Positions 1-8,921 are shown, numbered from the stretch's first letter. The stretch is 64,000 nucleotides of DNA from Methylicorpusculum oleiharenae (GCF_009828925.2 NZ_WUTY02000001.1:1518492-1582491); one strand, 5' to 3'. Numbers and translations: made by a program. The notes: a model not told the origin generated them from the letters alone.

Positions 1-95
1 GCGTTCAAGTCGGCGTAATCAACGTGAGCGAATGCCGAACCTGACATGGCTAGAAAAATGCCAATCGAGGTAGTAAAAGACTTTGTTTTTTTCAT
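1..95 (-). CDS. secreted protein, N-terminal part only (runs off left edge)
   Basis: Reading leftward from an ATG at 95-93, the frame stays open to the window edge for 31 codons. It encodes a classic signal peptide: a basic start (MKKTKS), a hydrophobic stretch (IGIFLAMSGSAFA) and a likely cleavage after AFA, followed by HVDYADLN. The product is therefore probably exported to the periplasm or beyond. Too little is visible to name a family. No strong ribosome binding site precedes the ATG, so the start rests mainly on the signal peptide. Confidence 0.6.
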   Translation of the reverse strand, partial: MKKTKSFTTSIGIFLAMSGSAFAHVDYADLN

Positions 96-350
96 ATTGA
101 TAACCATTAAGTGTCGATCAATTAATAAAATTAAGAGTTGAAACTGAAAAATCGGCTAGGTGCAAATCATCTGTATTTTTTACAAAATCCCAATCTTGCT
201 GATGAACTTAGCTCGGTTTTACGGATTAACAGCATTCAACGATTTGGTTTGTTGTTATATTTATTCGGAGTAAATTCCCAGCAAATAATGCGCCATATAA
301 AAAGACGTTTAAAAACAATGATATAAAATAGGATGGATTGATTTTATAGA

Positions 351-388
351 GTCATATCACTGTGTTGCATGTGATATGACGCATTTTT
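351..388 (+). terminator. Rho-independent terminator-like hairpin
   Basis: A perfect 10 bp inverted repeat (gtcatatcac at 351-360, gtgatatgac at 371-380) with a 10 nt loop is followed by a short T-run at 384-388. It would end rightward transcription, yet no convincing gene precedes it on the + strand. It may terminate a small RNA or a short unrecognised gene. Confidence 0.5.
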
Positions 389-399
389 ATTCGACTGTT

Positions 400-559
400 T
401 ATACCTTTCGCACTTCAAATTTCGGCAGTGCCTAAGGAGGCAACGGGTTGTTCGGCAAAGGCTTTGCCAGCATGGATGCTGGCATAGAACCTACCTAGAT
501 GTATTTACGGCGTCCTTTGACGGGCACCCCGGTGCCGAATTTCGATCTACGATGGGTAT
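400..559. repeat. MITE-like palindromic repeat, copy A
   Basis: The outer ~60 bp on the left and ~55 bp on the right are nearly identical to the element at 822-954, while the middle differs. The ends are imperfect inverted repeats: left atacctttcg...aatttcggcag, and the right end reversed reads atacc..tcg...gaaattcggca. There is no coding capacity. It looks like a non-autonomous or REP-type element. Confidence 0.6.
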
Positions 560-601
560 AACAATTGACCGTGCTTTTTAGAATATAGAGTAGGTTGAGA
601 A

Positions 602-749
602 CAGCAAACCCCCGTTTGAAGATCAAGGGGAGAGGCGTAAGCTTTGCGGGGATGTTGCCGTCAAGCCCCCCTGGAGGGGTCTACGGCGTTCCTCGCAAGC
701 CATACGCTTCACCTCAAAGCCACATAAAAGTTCAAACGGGGAATTGCTG
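602..749. repeat. long inverted repeat of the GAGGAACGCCGT family
   Basis: Arms at 602-620 and 731-749 pair (cagcaaacccccgtttgaa against ttcaaacggggaattgctg), and inner parts also pair, giving a large stem. Read on the minus strand, the centre matches the core of the repeats near 12.74 kb and 19.55 kb (cgaggaacgccgt...accc...tcc...gggg). This marks a dispersed family of palindromic intergenic elements. No protein is encoded. Confidence 0.6.
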
Positions 750-821
750 AGGTCAGGAGAGTGTCTGAAAGGCTTTGAGTTTTAAAGCAGTTGAGAAGGA
801 TGGTGGGTAAAGTGTTTGAGC

Positions 822-954
822 TATACCTTTCGCACTTCAAATTTCGGCAGTGCCTAAGGAGGCAACGGGTTGTTCGGCAAAGAGCCTACAGGGATGGTTT
901 TACGGCGTCCTTTGACGGGCACCCCGGTGCCGAATTTCGATCTACGAGGGTATT
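822..954. repeat. MITE-like palindromic repeat, copy B
   Basis: Second copy of the element at 400-559, in the same orientation. The shared left block (atacctttcgcacttcaaat...) and right block (...cctttgacgggcaccccggt...) are almost identical. The centre is about 25 bp shorter, which suggests a variable or deleted core between conserved ends. Confidence 0.6.
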
Positions 955-1047
955 TGGCTTACTGTTAAACCAATAGCTAAAAATGATACGTTTTAGTGAC
1001 TAGCCGGTTTAAACCTGATTGTTGAACGGTTCAATATCAACATAAAA

Positions 1048-1398
1048 TCAATTCCATTCCAAAATTTTCCACTGATTGATATTGATGCCTTCACGGTCCA
1101 AATCAGTTCCTCGCACATCCATATTGCCATCACGATCGGTATCGATCAGATAATAAGCCGGTCCAATATCAGGTATTACTTTAACCATGTAAAGCTGACC
1201 GTTTATGCGGTATTCTTGTATCGTTTTTTTTCCCTTACGAATAATCGTAATATCCGGTTCCATGACTTCACCACTTTCAACCGGCATGGGCGGTTCGGGC
1301 GGTTCCGGGACAGAGTCCAGAATAGGCGGTGGCTCCGCCAGCAGAAAAGCCGGATAGACAAGCAGACTTAACAAGATCAAGGGGCGCATAGCATTCAA
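1048..1398 (-). CDS. DUF2782 family secreted protein
   Basis: A 116-residue protein with an N-terminal signal peptide (LILLSLLVYPAFLLA) and a proline-rich segment. The conserved DUF2782 body follows: PDITIIRKGKKTIQEYRINGQ, then LYMVKVIPDIGPAYYLIDTD and a C-terminal ...INQWKILEW. The family is widespread in gammaproteobacteria and has no established biochemical function. It is probably periplasmic. It is divergent from the SPFH gene to its right. Two in-frame ATGs, nine bases apart, could each be the start. Confidence 0.85.
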   Translation of the reverse strand: MNAMRPLILLSLLVYPAFLLAEPPPILDSVPEPPEPPMPVESGEVMEPDITIIRKGKKTIQEYRINGQLYMVKVIPDIGPAYYLIDTDRDGNMDVRGTDLDREGININQWKILEWN

Positions 1399-1470
1399 TC
1401 GTCAGGGTGAGTTTGTGCACATATTATTACAGTTTGATCTCTTATGCTTAATAAAAATCAGGAAATTGAG

Positions 1471-2361
1471 ATGATAAAACTGAGTTACTTGGGCTATGGT
1501 GCCGGTTTGTTATTGGGGCTGGTCGTGGTCTTGAATTCTTATACGACAGTAGAGCCCGGACATAATAAAGTCGCAACATTGTTTGGCCGGGTTCAGCCGG
1601 AACCTTACGGTGAAGGCTTGCATATCGTTAATCCTTTATTGAATTTTGTCAGTTTTGATTTGCGGCAATTAACGTATACCTGGGAAAAGGTTCAGGTGCC
1701 CTCTCAGGATAAGTTGAAAACCTCCATGGATATTTCAATCACTTTCCAGTTGCAGGCTCAAAAAACGCCTGAAATTTTGCAGGAAACAGGGCAATTGAAT
1801 GATGTCGTTGATAAACATATTTCGCCCAAAGTTCGTTCATTATTACGAGAGGCAGGTAAAACCGTAACGCAATCACAGGATTTTTATCAGGATAATGTTC
1901 AGCAAGCTTTACAGAGCTATATGGAAGAGGGGCTAAAAGAGTACCTTGAGCCCAAAGGTCTGGTTATCAAAGCGGTTTTGTTTCGGGATATTACGCTGCC
2001 GGATGTAGTGACAATAGCCGTCATACAAACCAAGGAACGTCAGGAACAGCTGGAACGGGAAAAAGCCCAGTTAAAAATTGTTGAGCAACAGGCTCAGCAA
2101 GAGGTTAAAAAAGCGGAGGCCAGAGAGATGGCAGCCATTGCTGATGCGAATGCCAAACGGACAGAAGCCGATGCAGAAGCGTATCGGATTATCAAGGAAG
2201 CTCATGCGCAGGCTGAGGCCAACCAATTGTTAGCAAAATCGGTCACGACGGAATTGATTCGTTATAATGCAGTTCAAAAATGGGACGGCGCTTATCCTCA
2301 AACATTTATGGGGGATAAAACGGACGGACTGATTCTAAATTTACCCAATGCAGGTAAATGA
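1471..2361 (+). CDS. SPFH/prohibitin-family membrane protein
   Basis: Band-7/SPFH protein of about 296 residues. One N-terminal membrane segment (GYGAGLLLGLVVVLNSY) is followed by an SPFH domain (VEPGHNKVATLFGRV, then LHIVNPLL). A long charged, alanine-rich coiled coil (QERQEQLEREKAQLKIVEQQ onward) and a short C-terminal tail complete it. Such proteins form oligomeric rings at the cytoplasmic membrane, often acting in quality control of membrane complexes. I chose the ATG at 1471 because agga lies about 7 nt upstream; the upstream ATG at 1444 has no such site. Only 13 nt separate it from the NADH dehydrogenase gene, so the two are probably co-transcribed. Confidence 0.85.
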   Translation: MIKLSYLGYGAGLLLGLVVVLNSYTTVEPGHNKVATLFGRVQPEPYGEGLHIVNPLLNFVSFDLRQLTYTWEKVQVPSQDKLKTSMDISITFQLQAQKTPEILQETGQLNDVVDKHISPKVRSLLREAGKTVTQSQDFYQDNVQQALQSYMEEGLKEYLEPKGLVIKAVLFRDITLPDVVTIAVIQTKERQEQLEREKAQLKIVEQQAQQEVKKAEAREMAAIADANAKRTEADAEAYRIIKEAHAQAEANQLLAKSVTTELIRYNAVQKWDGAYPQTFMGDKTDGLILNLPNAGK

Positions 2362-2374
2362 TTTAGGGGGAGCG

Positions 2375-3682
2375 ATGACTGACACAAATGAAGGCAGACA
2401 TAAAATCGTAATTGTGGGTGGCGGCGCGGGCGGTCTTGAGTTGGCTACCCGTTTGGGTCAAAAATTAGGCAAAAAAGGGCTGGCTGAAATATATCTGATC
2501 GATGCTTCTTCGACGCACATCTGGAAACCGTTGTTACATGAAGTCGCGGCCGGAACCCTGGATGAAACTGAACAAGTCGAATATTTGGCGCAGGCGCATC
2601 GCAACGGCTTTCGTTTCCGGTTGGGCAGAATGGAAGGCTTAAACCGCGAAAAAAAGGAAGTATATGTCAGCCCAACTTTCAGTCAGAGTGGTGAAGAACT
2701 GATACCGAGCCGGACATTCACCTACGATACGCTGGTCATGGCGGTGGGCAGTGTCAGCAATACCTTTAATATCAAAGGCGTGGATGAGCATTGCATGTTT
2801 CTGGATTCGACCTCGCAAGCGTTCAGATTCCAGAAACAATTGGTCGAACTCTACATTCGCCGCCATGTCAGTCGCAGCGCCTCAATTGATAAACCGTTGT
2901 CCATAGCCATCGTAGGTGCCGGTGCTACAGGCGTGGAACTCTCGGCAGAATTGCACGAAGTGACGCACTTGCTCGCCGTGTATGGAATGGATCAGGCTGG
3001 CGCCGTTAAAATTACGATTATTGAAGCAGCGACACAATTGCTGCCCGCATTACCACCCAAACTGGCCATTTCAACGCAGCAGCAACTGGTCAAATTGAAT
3101 ATTGATCTGAAACTGGGCCGGCGTGTAGTTGAGGTTACCAAGGACGGGATTGAAACGCACGACGGTGAGTTTATAGCTGCAGATATGAAAGTCTGGGCGG
3201 CCGGTATCAAGGCGCCTGACTGGATGCATCAACTGGATGGCCTGGAAACAAACCGGATCAATCAGCTGATTGTCGATGAGTATTTGCAGTCGTCTGATAC
3301 TGATATTTTTGCACTGGGCGATTGTGCGGCCTGTCCTTGGGCCGGTCATGAGCATAATGTTCCTCCGCGTGCTCAGGCGGCTCATCAGCAGGCAACAACG
3401 CTGGCTAAAACCATCATCAACCGCCTACAAGGCAAGCCGCCGGTCAAGTATGTCTATCTGGATTACGGCTCACTGGTTTCGTTGGGAAAATATTCTACGG
3501 TAGGCAACCTGATGGGCAATCTCATCGGCTCGGTGACCATCGGCGGCTTTATAGCGAGGCTGGTTTATTTGTCCTTGTATAAAATGCATCAAGTCGCGAT
3601 TCACGGCTATTTCAGAACCGCCATGCTGACTTTATCGAATCTGTTTCGCCGCGGTGCTCATGCCAAAATCAAAATGCATTGA
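2375..3682 (+). CDS. ndh: type II NADH:quinone oxidoreductase (NDH-2)
   Basis: FAD-dependent, non-proton-pumping NADH dehydrogenase that passes electrons to quinone at the inner membrane. An N-terminal FAD fold (IVIVGGGAGGLELATRLG), a second dinucleotide fold for NADH (IAIVGAGATGVELSAEL) and the C-terminal FAD-contacting motif IFALGDCAA are all visible. A hydrophobic/amphipathic C-terminus probably binds the membrane. The ATG at 2375 follows an agggggagcg ribosome binding site. About 435 residues is normal for NDH-2. The preceding SPFH gene suggests a membrane-associated respiratory unit. Confidence 0.88.
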   Translation: MTDTNEGRHKIVIVGGGAGGLELATRLGQKLGKKGLAEIYLIDASSTHIWKPLLHEVAAGTLDETEQVEYLAQAHRNGFRFRLGRMEGLNREKKEVYVSPTFSQSGEELIPSRTFTYDTLVMAVGSVSNTFNIKGVDEHCMFLDSTSQAFRFQKQLVELYIRRHVSRSASIDKPLSIAIVGAGATGVELSAELHEVTHLLAVYGMDQAGAVKITIIEAATQLLPALPPKLAISTQQQLVKLNIDLKLGRRVVEVTKDGIETHDGEFIAADMKVWAAGIKAPDWMHQLDGLETNRINQLIVDEYLQSSDTDIFALGDCAACPWAGHEHNVPPRAQAAHQQATTLAKTIINRLQGKPPVKYVYLDYGSLVSLGKYSTVGNLMGNLIGSVTIGGFIARLVYLSLYKMHQVAIHGYFRTAMLTLSNLFRRGAHAKIKMH

Positions 3683-3852
3683 GGCGCCACTGATCACGCC
3701 GCGGTTTTTCTGTTCGCAGCGATGAACTGCCTCATAATCAGTCAGCCTCTCGTAAAAAACCGCTTTTTATTTGGATCAACGCTGATAGGCTAAAGCCTGG
3801 ATGCGATTTTCTTTGTTACTAATTGAACTTTTAACTTTATATAAACACACTC

Positions 3853-4374
3853 ATGTTTGAAATCGAATACGAATTCCGGGAGGAAGATTTAATCCACTTC
3901 AATGAAATGCAATATTTGAACTCCGATGACATTCAACATAACTTGAAAAAGAACCGGCTCATAGTGCCCGGTGTTATGTTCATCATAGGGGCTTTTTATT
4001 ACTTTTATTACGGTGATATCCGGGCGGCTTCCTACGTCGTCGTTTTGGCTATTTTGTGGGCCTGGTTGTCACCCAAGATTTTGTTGCTGGATTTTCGCCG
4101 CCAGATTCTCACCAATTACACCTATAAAGAGAAATCGCGGATGTTTGGCACTTATACCTTGACGCTGGATCCTAAAGGACTGCTTGAAAAGTCGCCCAGC
4201 GGCAAAAATACCATGCCTTGGGATGAGATAGTGAGGGTGGAAAAGAGCGACCGTTATGTGTTTATTTATATTGGATTGAATACCGCATTGGTCATTCCCA
4301 GAGAAACGGTAAAAAAAGGCAATCTGGATGAATTCGCCGAACAAGCTGAAAAAATGCTCGATCGTTTAGGATAA
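3853..4374 (+). CDS. YcxB-like membrane protein
   Basis: A 173-residue protein with two adjacent hydrophobic segments at about residues 36-75 (LIVPGVMFIIGAFYYFYYG, then AASYVVVLAILWAWL). A C-terminal domain (TYTLTLDPKGLLEKSPSGKN, then MPWDEIVRVEKSDRYVFIYI and ALVIPRETV) matches the YcxB-like C-terminal fold. Its function is not established; it is probably an inner-membrane protein with a cytoplasmic C-terminal domain. It stands 46 nt before the ABC-F gene in the same direction. Confidence 0.65.
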   Translation: MFEIEYEFREEDLIHFNEMQYLNSDDIQHNLKKNRLIVPGVMFIIGAFYYFYYGDIRAASYVVVLAILWAWLSPKILLLDFRRQILTNYTYKEKSRMFGTYTLTLDPKGLLEKSPSGKNTMPWDEIVRVEKSDRYVFIYIGLNTALVIPRETVKKGNLDEFAEQAEKMLDRLG

Positions 4375-4420
4375 GGCGAATTATGTTTGATTGTTTTGCT
4401 GTGCCTGAAACGGTAACGAT

Positions 4421-6325
4421 ATGCTGAATTTTAGAAATGTGGCTCTAAGACGGGGCGCGCGAGTCTTGTTTTCCGGTGCCTCTTTTACTCTGCATCGTGG
4501 TCAGAAGATTGGTTTGACCGGTGCCAACGGGGTGGGTAAGTCCAGTTTATTTGCTTTGCTTAGAGACGAGCTGCATCCGGATGAGGGCGATTTTTCGATG
4601 CCGCCAAATCTGGAAATAGCGCATGTGGCTCAGGAAACGCCAGGCGTCAGTTCTTCGGCGATCGATTATGTCATCGACGGCGATAAAGAATTACGGCGGT
4701 TAGAAAAGCGGTTGGCTGAAGCCGAGCAAGTTAACGACGGCATCAAGCTGGCAGAACTGCACGGCGCGCTGGATCATATCGGCGGTTATACCGCTCAGGT
4801 GCGCGCCTCGCGGCTGATGAACGGCCTGGGCTTTTTACCCGGGCAGCTTAATAATCCGGTCAGTTCGTTTTCCGGTGGCTGGCGGATGAGACTGAATCTG
4901 GCACAGGCGCTGATGTGCCGGTCGGACCTGTTGTTATTGGACGAACCCACCAACCATCTGGATCTGGATGCCGTGATTTGGCTGCAGGACTGGCTGTGTA
5001 AATATCCGGGGACTCTAGTGCTGATTTCCCATGACCGGGATTTTCTGGACAGCATCACCGATCACATTATTCATATCGAAAGCAATAAAGCTGAAATTTA
5101 TACTGGCAATTATTCTGATTTTGAACGCATGCGGGCGGAAAAATTATCCCAGCAGCAAGCAGCTTTTGAAAAACAACAGCGGGAAATTGCCCATATCCAG
5201 AGTTTTGTTGACCGTTTCAGAGCCCAGGCGACCAAGGCCAAACAGGCGCAAAGCCGGATCAAGTCGCTGGAGCGAATGGAGCTGATTGCTCAAGCGCATG
5301 TGGATTCACCGTTCCATTTTACGTTTGCCAAACCCGATAAAATGCCCAATCCGCTGATCAATCTGAAGCAGGCAAATATTGGTTACGGCGATAAAATCAT
5401 TATCGAAAATGTTGATTTAACCCTTTCTCCCGGCGACCGCATCGGTTTGTTGGGACCTAACGGAGCCGGTAAATCAAGTTTGATTAAAGTGCTGGCCGGC
5501 CAAATGCAGACGGTAGCAGGGCAATTGCTGATCTCGGACATGCTCAAAATAGGCTATTTTGCCCAGCATCAACTCGAGCAATTGCGCGTGGATCAGAGTC
5601 CGCTATGGCATTTACAAGCGCTGGATAAGCGCGCGACAGAGAAAGAGCTGCGCAATTATCTGGGCGGCTTCGATTTTCAGGGCGATAAAGTCATGGAAGC
5701 GGTAGAGCCGTTTTCCGGAGGGGAAAAGGCGCGTTTGGTGCTGGCTCTTCTGGTTTATCAAAATCCAAATCTGCTGCTGCTGGACGAGCCTACCAACCAT
5801 TTGGATCTGGAAATGCGCCATGCCCTGAGTGTCGCCTTGCAGGATTATCAGGGTGCCATGGTCATCGTCTCGCATGACCGTCATTTGCTGCGCTCGGTCA
5901 CTGACTCTCTGCTGTTGGTGGCCAATGGTGCTGTGCAGGCTTTTGATGGAGATCTGGACGACTATCGTCAATGGCTGACGGATCAGAAAAAAGGCGAGGA
6001 AGAGCCTTCGCAGGCAGGCAATGTCGTTAATGTTTCCAGAAAAGATCAAAGAAAACAGGACGCCGAGCGCCGGCACAAGCTCAAGCCATTAGTCGATGCC
6101 ATAAAACGGACGGAACAGGCGGTAGAAAAATTGCATCAACAGCAATTTCTGATTGAACAGCAATTGGCCGATCCTGCAATTTACCAGGAGACTGAAAAAA
6201 ATCGTTTAAAGCAGTTGTTGGAACAAAAAGCGCAGGTCGACAGAGATTTGTCGCGTGCGGAGGAAGCCTGGTTGACGGCGGAAAGTAAACTTGAAGAGGC
6301 GCAAGAGGCATGTACGAGTGGTTAA
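4421..6325 (+). CDS. yheS: ABC-F family ATPase (YheS type)
   Basis: A 634-residue soluble protein with two ABC domains and no membrane segments, as in ribosome-acting ABC-F proteins. Domain 1 has Walker A GANGVGKSS, signature SFSGGWRMRL and Walker B LLLLDEPTNHLDLD. Domain 2 has GPNGAGKSS, PFSGGEKARL and LLLLDEPTNHLDLE. The inter-domain linker is charged and helical, and the C-terminus is a coiled coil after about residue 545. Length and layout fit YheS; Uup is the main alternative. The stop overlaps the next gene by 16 nt, implying coupling. Confidence 0.88.
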   Translation: MLNFRNVALRRGARVLFSGASFTLHRGQKIGLTGANGVGKSSLFALLRDELHPDEGDFSMPPNLEIAHVAQETPGVSSSAIDYVIDGDKELRRLEKRLAEAEQVNDGIKLAELHGALDHIGGYTAQVRASRLMNGLGFLPGQLNNPVSSFSGGWRMRLNLAQALMCRSDLLLLDEPTNHLDLDAVIWLQDWLCKYPGTLVLISHDRDFLDSITDHIIHIESNKAEIYTGNYSDFERMRAEKLSQQQAAFEKQQREIAHIQSFVDRFRAQATKAKQAQSRIKSLERMELIAQAHVDSPFHFTFAKPDKMPNPLINLKQANIGYGDKIIIENVDLTLSPGDRIGLLGPNGAGKSSLIKVLAGQMQTVAGQLLISDMLKIGYFAQHQLEQLRVDQSPLWHLQALDKRATEKELRNYLGGFDFQGDKVMEAVEPFSGGEKARLVLALLVYQNPNLLLLDEPTNHLDLEMRHALSVALQDYQGAMVIVSHDRHLLRSVTDSLLLVANGAVQAFDGDLDDYRQWLTDQKKGEEEPSQAGNVVNVSRKDQRKQDAERRHKLKPLVDAIKRTEQAVEKLHQQQFLIEQQLADPAIYQETEKNRLKQLLEQKAQVDRDLSRAEEAWLTAESKLEEAQEACTSG

Positions 6326-6825
6326 AGCTGTTGTTCAATATTGCCCTGCTTAAAAAGGGACCACAGGATATTCCTTATACCCGAGGATTGTTATTCTATT
6401 TGATCCTGTTTTACTCGGTTGTCAGCTTTCTCGTTTTGAGAATCAACGAGACGTTCAGTGATTCACTGCTGCAAATACTGTTAGGTGTTTTTTTAATACT
6501 CGTCTTCAGTAAAGCCCTGTTGTTTTTTTGGGGTAAACCTGAACGCTTTGAACAAACGGCGTGCGCGCTATTAGGCGTCGACGCCGTTATCAGTTTTCTT
6601 GCATTACCCAGCATTGCGACCATGGCGTCAGGGTATATTACTCTCCTGTCACTGTTTACTCTGGTGTTATTCATCGTTTGGCATTGGCTGGCGAGTGGCC
6701 ACATTTTTCGCCATGCGCTCTCTCAATCATTGTTATTCGGATTAGGTGTTTCTTTTCTTTATCTGCTGGCTTCTTACCAGCTGGTTGGGTTTCTTTTCCC
6801 TGAAGCGCCCCCCGCCACTCTCTAG
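6310..6825 (+). CDS. small multi-spanning membrane protein, unknown function
   Basis: 171 residues with about five hydrophobic segments (GLLFYLILFYSVVSFLVL, LLQILLGVFLILVFSKALLFF, a segment around VDAVISFLALPSIA, ITLLSLFTLVLFIVWHWL and LLFGLGVSFLYLLASYQLV). I recognise no family. It begins inside the ABC-F gene and ends five bases before the stress-protein start, so it probably belongs to the same transcript. Confidence 0.7.
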   Translation: MYEWLKLLFNIALLKKGPQDIPYTRGLLFYLILFYSVVSFLVLRINETFSDSLLQILLGVFLILVFSKALLFFWGKPERFEQTACALLGVDAVISFLALPSIATMASGYITLLSLFTLVLFIVWHWLASGHIFRHALSQSLLFGLGVSFLYLLASYQLVGFLFPEAPPATL

Positions 6826-6833
6826 GAGGCATG

Positions 6834-7277
6834 ATGCAAAACTACGCTCATATATTATTAGCCACTGATTTTTCGGACAACAGTAACTTGATTGCCGATC
6901 GCGCGAAAGCGCTGGCCGACAGTTTTAAAGCCAAACTGAGTCTGCTGCATGTAGTAGACAATTTGCCGATAATGGATACTGCCTATGGACCGGATATTCC
7001 TTTTGATATCGATTTGACTGAAGAATTGATGAAAGCGGCCAAAATCAGGCTGACAAAATTAGCCGGCCAGCTGGGCGTGCCCGCTTCCAGTCAGTGGCTG
7101 GAATTCGGCAGTCCGAAACTCGAAATAGTGCGTGTTGCTGAAGAAAATGAGGTGGACTTGATCGTGGTGGGTTCGCACGGACGGCATGGTCTGGCTTTAC
7201 TGTTGGGCTCTACAGCCAACGGCGTGCTGCATTATGCAAAATGTGATGTGCTGGCTGTTCGCCTTAAAGACGATTAG
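6834..7277 (+). CDS. universal stress protein (UspA family)
   Basis: 147 residues with the Usp fold: the opening beta strand YAHILLATDFSDNS, then LSLLHVVD, and the C-terminal nucleotide-binding signature GSHGRHGLALLLGSTAN (a G-2x-G-9x-G-S/T pattern). The signature points to the ATP-binding subgroup. The protein should be cytoplasmic. Of two adjacent ATGs (6831, 6834), the second is better spaced from the aggagg at about 6824. The stop lies 2 nt before cobU, so stress protein and B12 genes may share a transcript. Confidence 0.88.
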   Translation: MQNYAHILLATDFSDNSNLIADRAKALADSFKAKLSLLHVVDNLPIMDTAYGPDIPFDIDLTEELMKAAKIRLTKLAGQLGVPASSQWLEFGSPKLEIVRVAEENEVDLIVVGSHGRHGLALLLGSTANGVLHYAKCDVLAVRLKDD

Positions 7278-7279
7278 GC

Positions 7280-7810
7280 GTGGTGACTCTGATTTTAGGG
7301 GGCGCGCGTTCCGGTAAAAGCCGTTATGCCGAGCAATGTGCCGGGGATTCAGGTAAGCAGGTGGTTTACTGTGCGACGGCTACCGCAGGTGATCATGAAA
7401 TGCAGGCGCGTATTGCAAGGCATCGGTCTGATCGCCCGCAACACTGGAAAACAGTTGAAGAGCCGATTAGATTGGCCGATGTTCTAAAAGAGCAGGCAGA
7501 CTCTGAACATTGTATTTTGGTCGATTGCCTGACCTTATGGTTAAGCAATATCTTGTTTGATGATAAAGGCACTGTGCAGAGGACCCTTTTTGAGCAACAA
7601 GTCAACGCGTTGATCGAGTGTGTTGACAAACTGCCGGGCGATTTGATTCTGGTCAGTAACGAGGTCGGTTCGGGCATTATTCCGCTCGGTGAAGGCACGC
7701 GCCGGTTTGTCGATGAAGCAGGGCGTCTGCATCAGCAGCTCGCGCAACTTTGCGATAAGGTTGTCCTGGTTACGGCGGGTTTGCCGCAGGTATTGAAATG
7801 GACTGGCTAA
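7280..7810 (+). CDS. cobU: adenosylcobinamide kinase / adenosylcobinamide-phosphate guanylyltransferase
   Basis: Bifunctional enzyme of the nucleotide loop assembly of cobalamin. It phosphorylates adenosylcobinamide and then transfers GMP to give adenosylcobinamide-GDP. The P-loop GGARSGKS stands at the N-terminus, followed by RIARHRSDRP with the histidine region expected for the guanylyl intermediate, then the Walker-B-like LVDCLTLWLSN and VSNEVGSGIIP. It starts at GTG, 2 nt after the stress-protein stop. At 176 residues it is of usual length. It overlaps cobT by 13 nt. Confidence 0.92.
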   Translation: MVTLILGGARSGKSRYAEQCAGDSGKQVVYCATATAGDHEMQARIARHRSDRPQHWKTVEEPIRLADVLKEQADSEHCILVDCLTLWLSNILFDDKGTVQRTLFEQQVNALIECVDKLPGDLILVSNEVGSGIIPLGEGTRRFVDEAGRLHQQLAQLCDKVVLVTAGLPQVLKWTG

Positions 7811-8838
7811 ACGCGCCCATTCAGCCTGCAGGCGAAGCCTTTGCCGAGCAGGCCAGAATCAGACAGACAACATTAACCAAACCTCCCGGTTCTTTAGGTT
7901 TTTTGGAAGATATTGCCGTTCGTCTGGCCTCATTACAGCAAACCGGACGTCCGATGATCGAATCGGTTCAGGTCACGGTTTTTGCTGCCGATCACGGAAT
8001 TGCCGAAGCCGGCGTGTCGGCTTTCCCTCAGGAAGTGACGGGGCAAATGGTGACTAATTTTGTGAACGGCGGCGCGACAGCCAACGTGTTGGCTCGTCAT
8101 TTGGGGGCTTGTTTTGAAGTTGTCGATACAGGACTGCGTGCTCCCCTGGATCTGACCGGATTAATCGTGGACAGGGCGGGTCCGGGGACGGCAAATTTTG
8201 CGGTGCAACCGGCCATGACGCAGGCGCAATTGGAATTGGCACTAAACGCCGGAAAAAGTGCAGTAGACAGAGCGGTTCTCCGGCAAGTGCATTTGTTCAT
8301 AGGCGGCGAAATGGGCATAGGTAACACGACCAGTGCCAGTGCTCTGGCAGCTGCGGTGTTAAAGATCAGTCCGCACGAGTTGACAGGGGCGGGAACCGGC
8401 TTGGATGCTGCAGGTATCCAAAGAAAAGCCGCACTGATAGCTGAAGCATTGGCACTTCATCTGCCGGCATTACATTCTCCTTTCGATATGTTGAGATGTT
8501 TGGGTGGTTTTGAGATTGCCGCATTGACCGGAGCCTACATAAGTGCGGCTCAACAGCGTATGCCTGTATTGGTTGACGGGTTTATCAGCACGGTTGCCGC
8601 ATTGATCGCCATTGAAATGGCTCCGGAGTGTGCGGAATGGTTTTTTTACGGACATGTTTCGCAGGAACGCGGGCATCAGCGAGTATTGGCATTTTTGAAT
8701 GCACGGCCTCTGCTGAATTTGGATATGCGTTTGGGAGAGGGCAGCGGCGCTTTGGTTGCGGTGCCCGTTTTACAAATGGCTTGCAAGCTGCATAATGAAA
8801 TGGCAACTTTTGAGCAGGCTGGTATCTGTGCAGAGTAA
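7798..8838 (+). CDS. cobT: nicotinate-nucleotide--dimethylbenzimidazole phosphoribosyltransferase
   Basis: Activates the lower ligand of B12: 5,6-dimethylbenzimidazole plus nicotinate mononucleotide gives alpha-ribazole phosphate. Family landmarks are KPPGSLGFLEDIAVRLASLQ near the start, FAADHGIAEAGVSAFPQEVT, GGEMGIGNTTSASALAAAVL, and the C-terminal RLGEGSGALVAVPV carrying the expected catalytic glutamate. The 346 residues are normal. Its start lies inside the end of cobU. It feeds CobS at 9429, with DMB supplied by BluB at 10147. Confidence 0.93.
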   Translation: MDWLNAPIQPAGEAFAEQARIRQTTLTKPPGSLGFLEDIAVRLASLQQTGRPMIESVQVTVFAADHGIAEAGVSAFPQEVTGQMVTNFVNGGATANVLARHLGACFEVVDTGLRAPLDLTGLIVDRAGPGTANFAVQPAMTQAQLELALNAGKSAVDRAVLRQVHLFIGGEMGIGNTTSASALAAAVLKISPHELTGAGTGLDAAGIQRKAALIAEALALHLPALHSPFDMLRCLGGFEIAALTGAYISAAQQRMPVLVDGFISTVAALIAIEMAPECAEWFFYGHVSQERGHQRVLAFLNARPLLNLDMRLGEGSGALVAVPVLQMACKLHNEMATFEQAGICAE

Positions 8839-8921
8839 ACCGGCTTTTGCGCTGAAACAGATACCGAAGCAGATCATTTACAGATAACGTTAATAATTAT
8901 AAAAAGAAGGTAAAACGAACC

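Noticed and set aside
138-326. 62-codon + strand frame starting at TTG
   Set aside because: No ribosome binding site and no recognisable family; kept only as background to the terminator observation.
791-976. Short frame across the MITE-like copy B
   Set aside because: It translates the palindromic repeat itself; repeats of this type are non-coding.
3683-3852. Possible cobalamin riboswitch suggested by gcgccactgatc
   Set aside because: Only a chance gccactg; no B12 box or other conserved parts, and the next gene is not a cobalamin gene. No B12 riboswitch was seen upstream of cobU, cobS, cbiB or cobQ.
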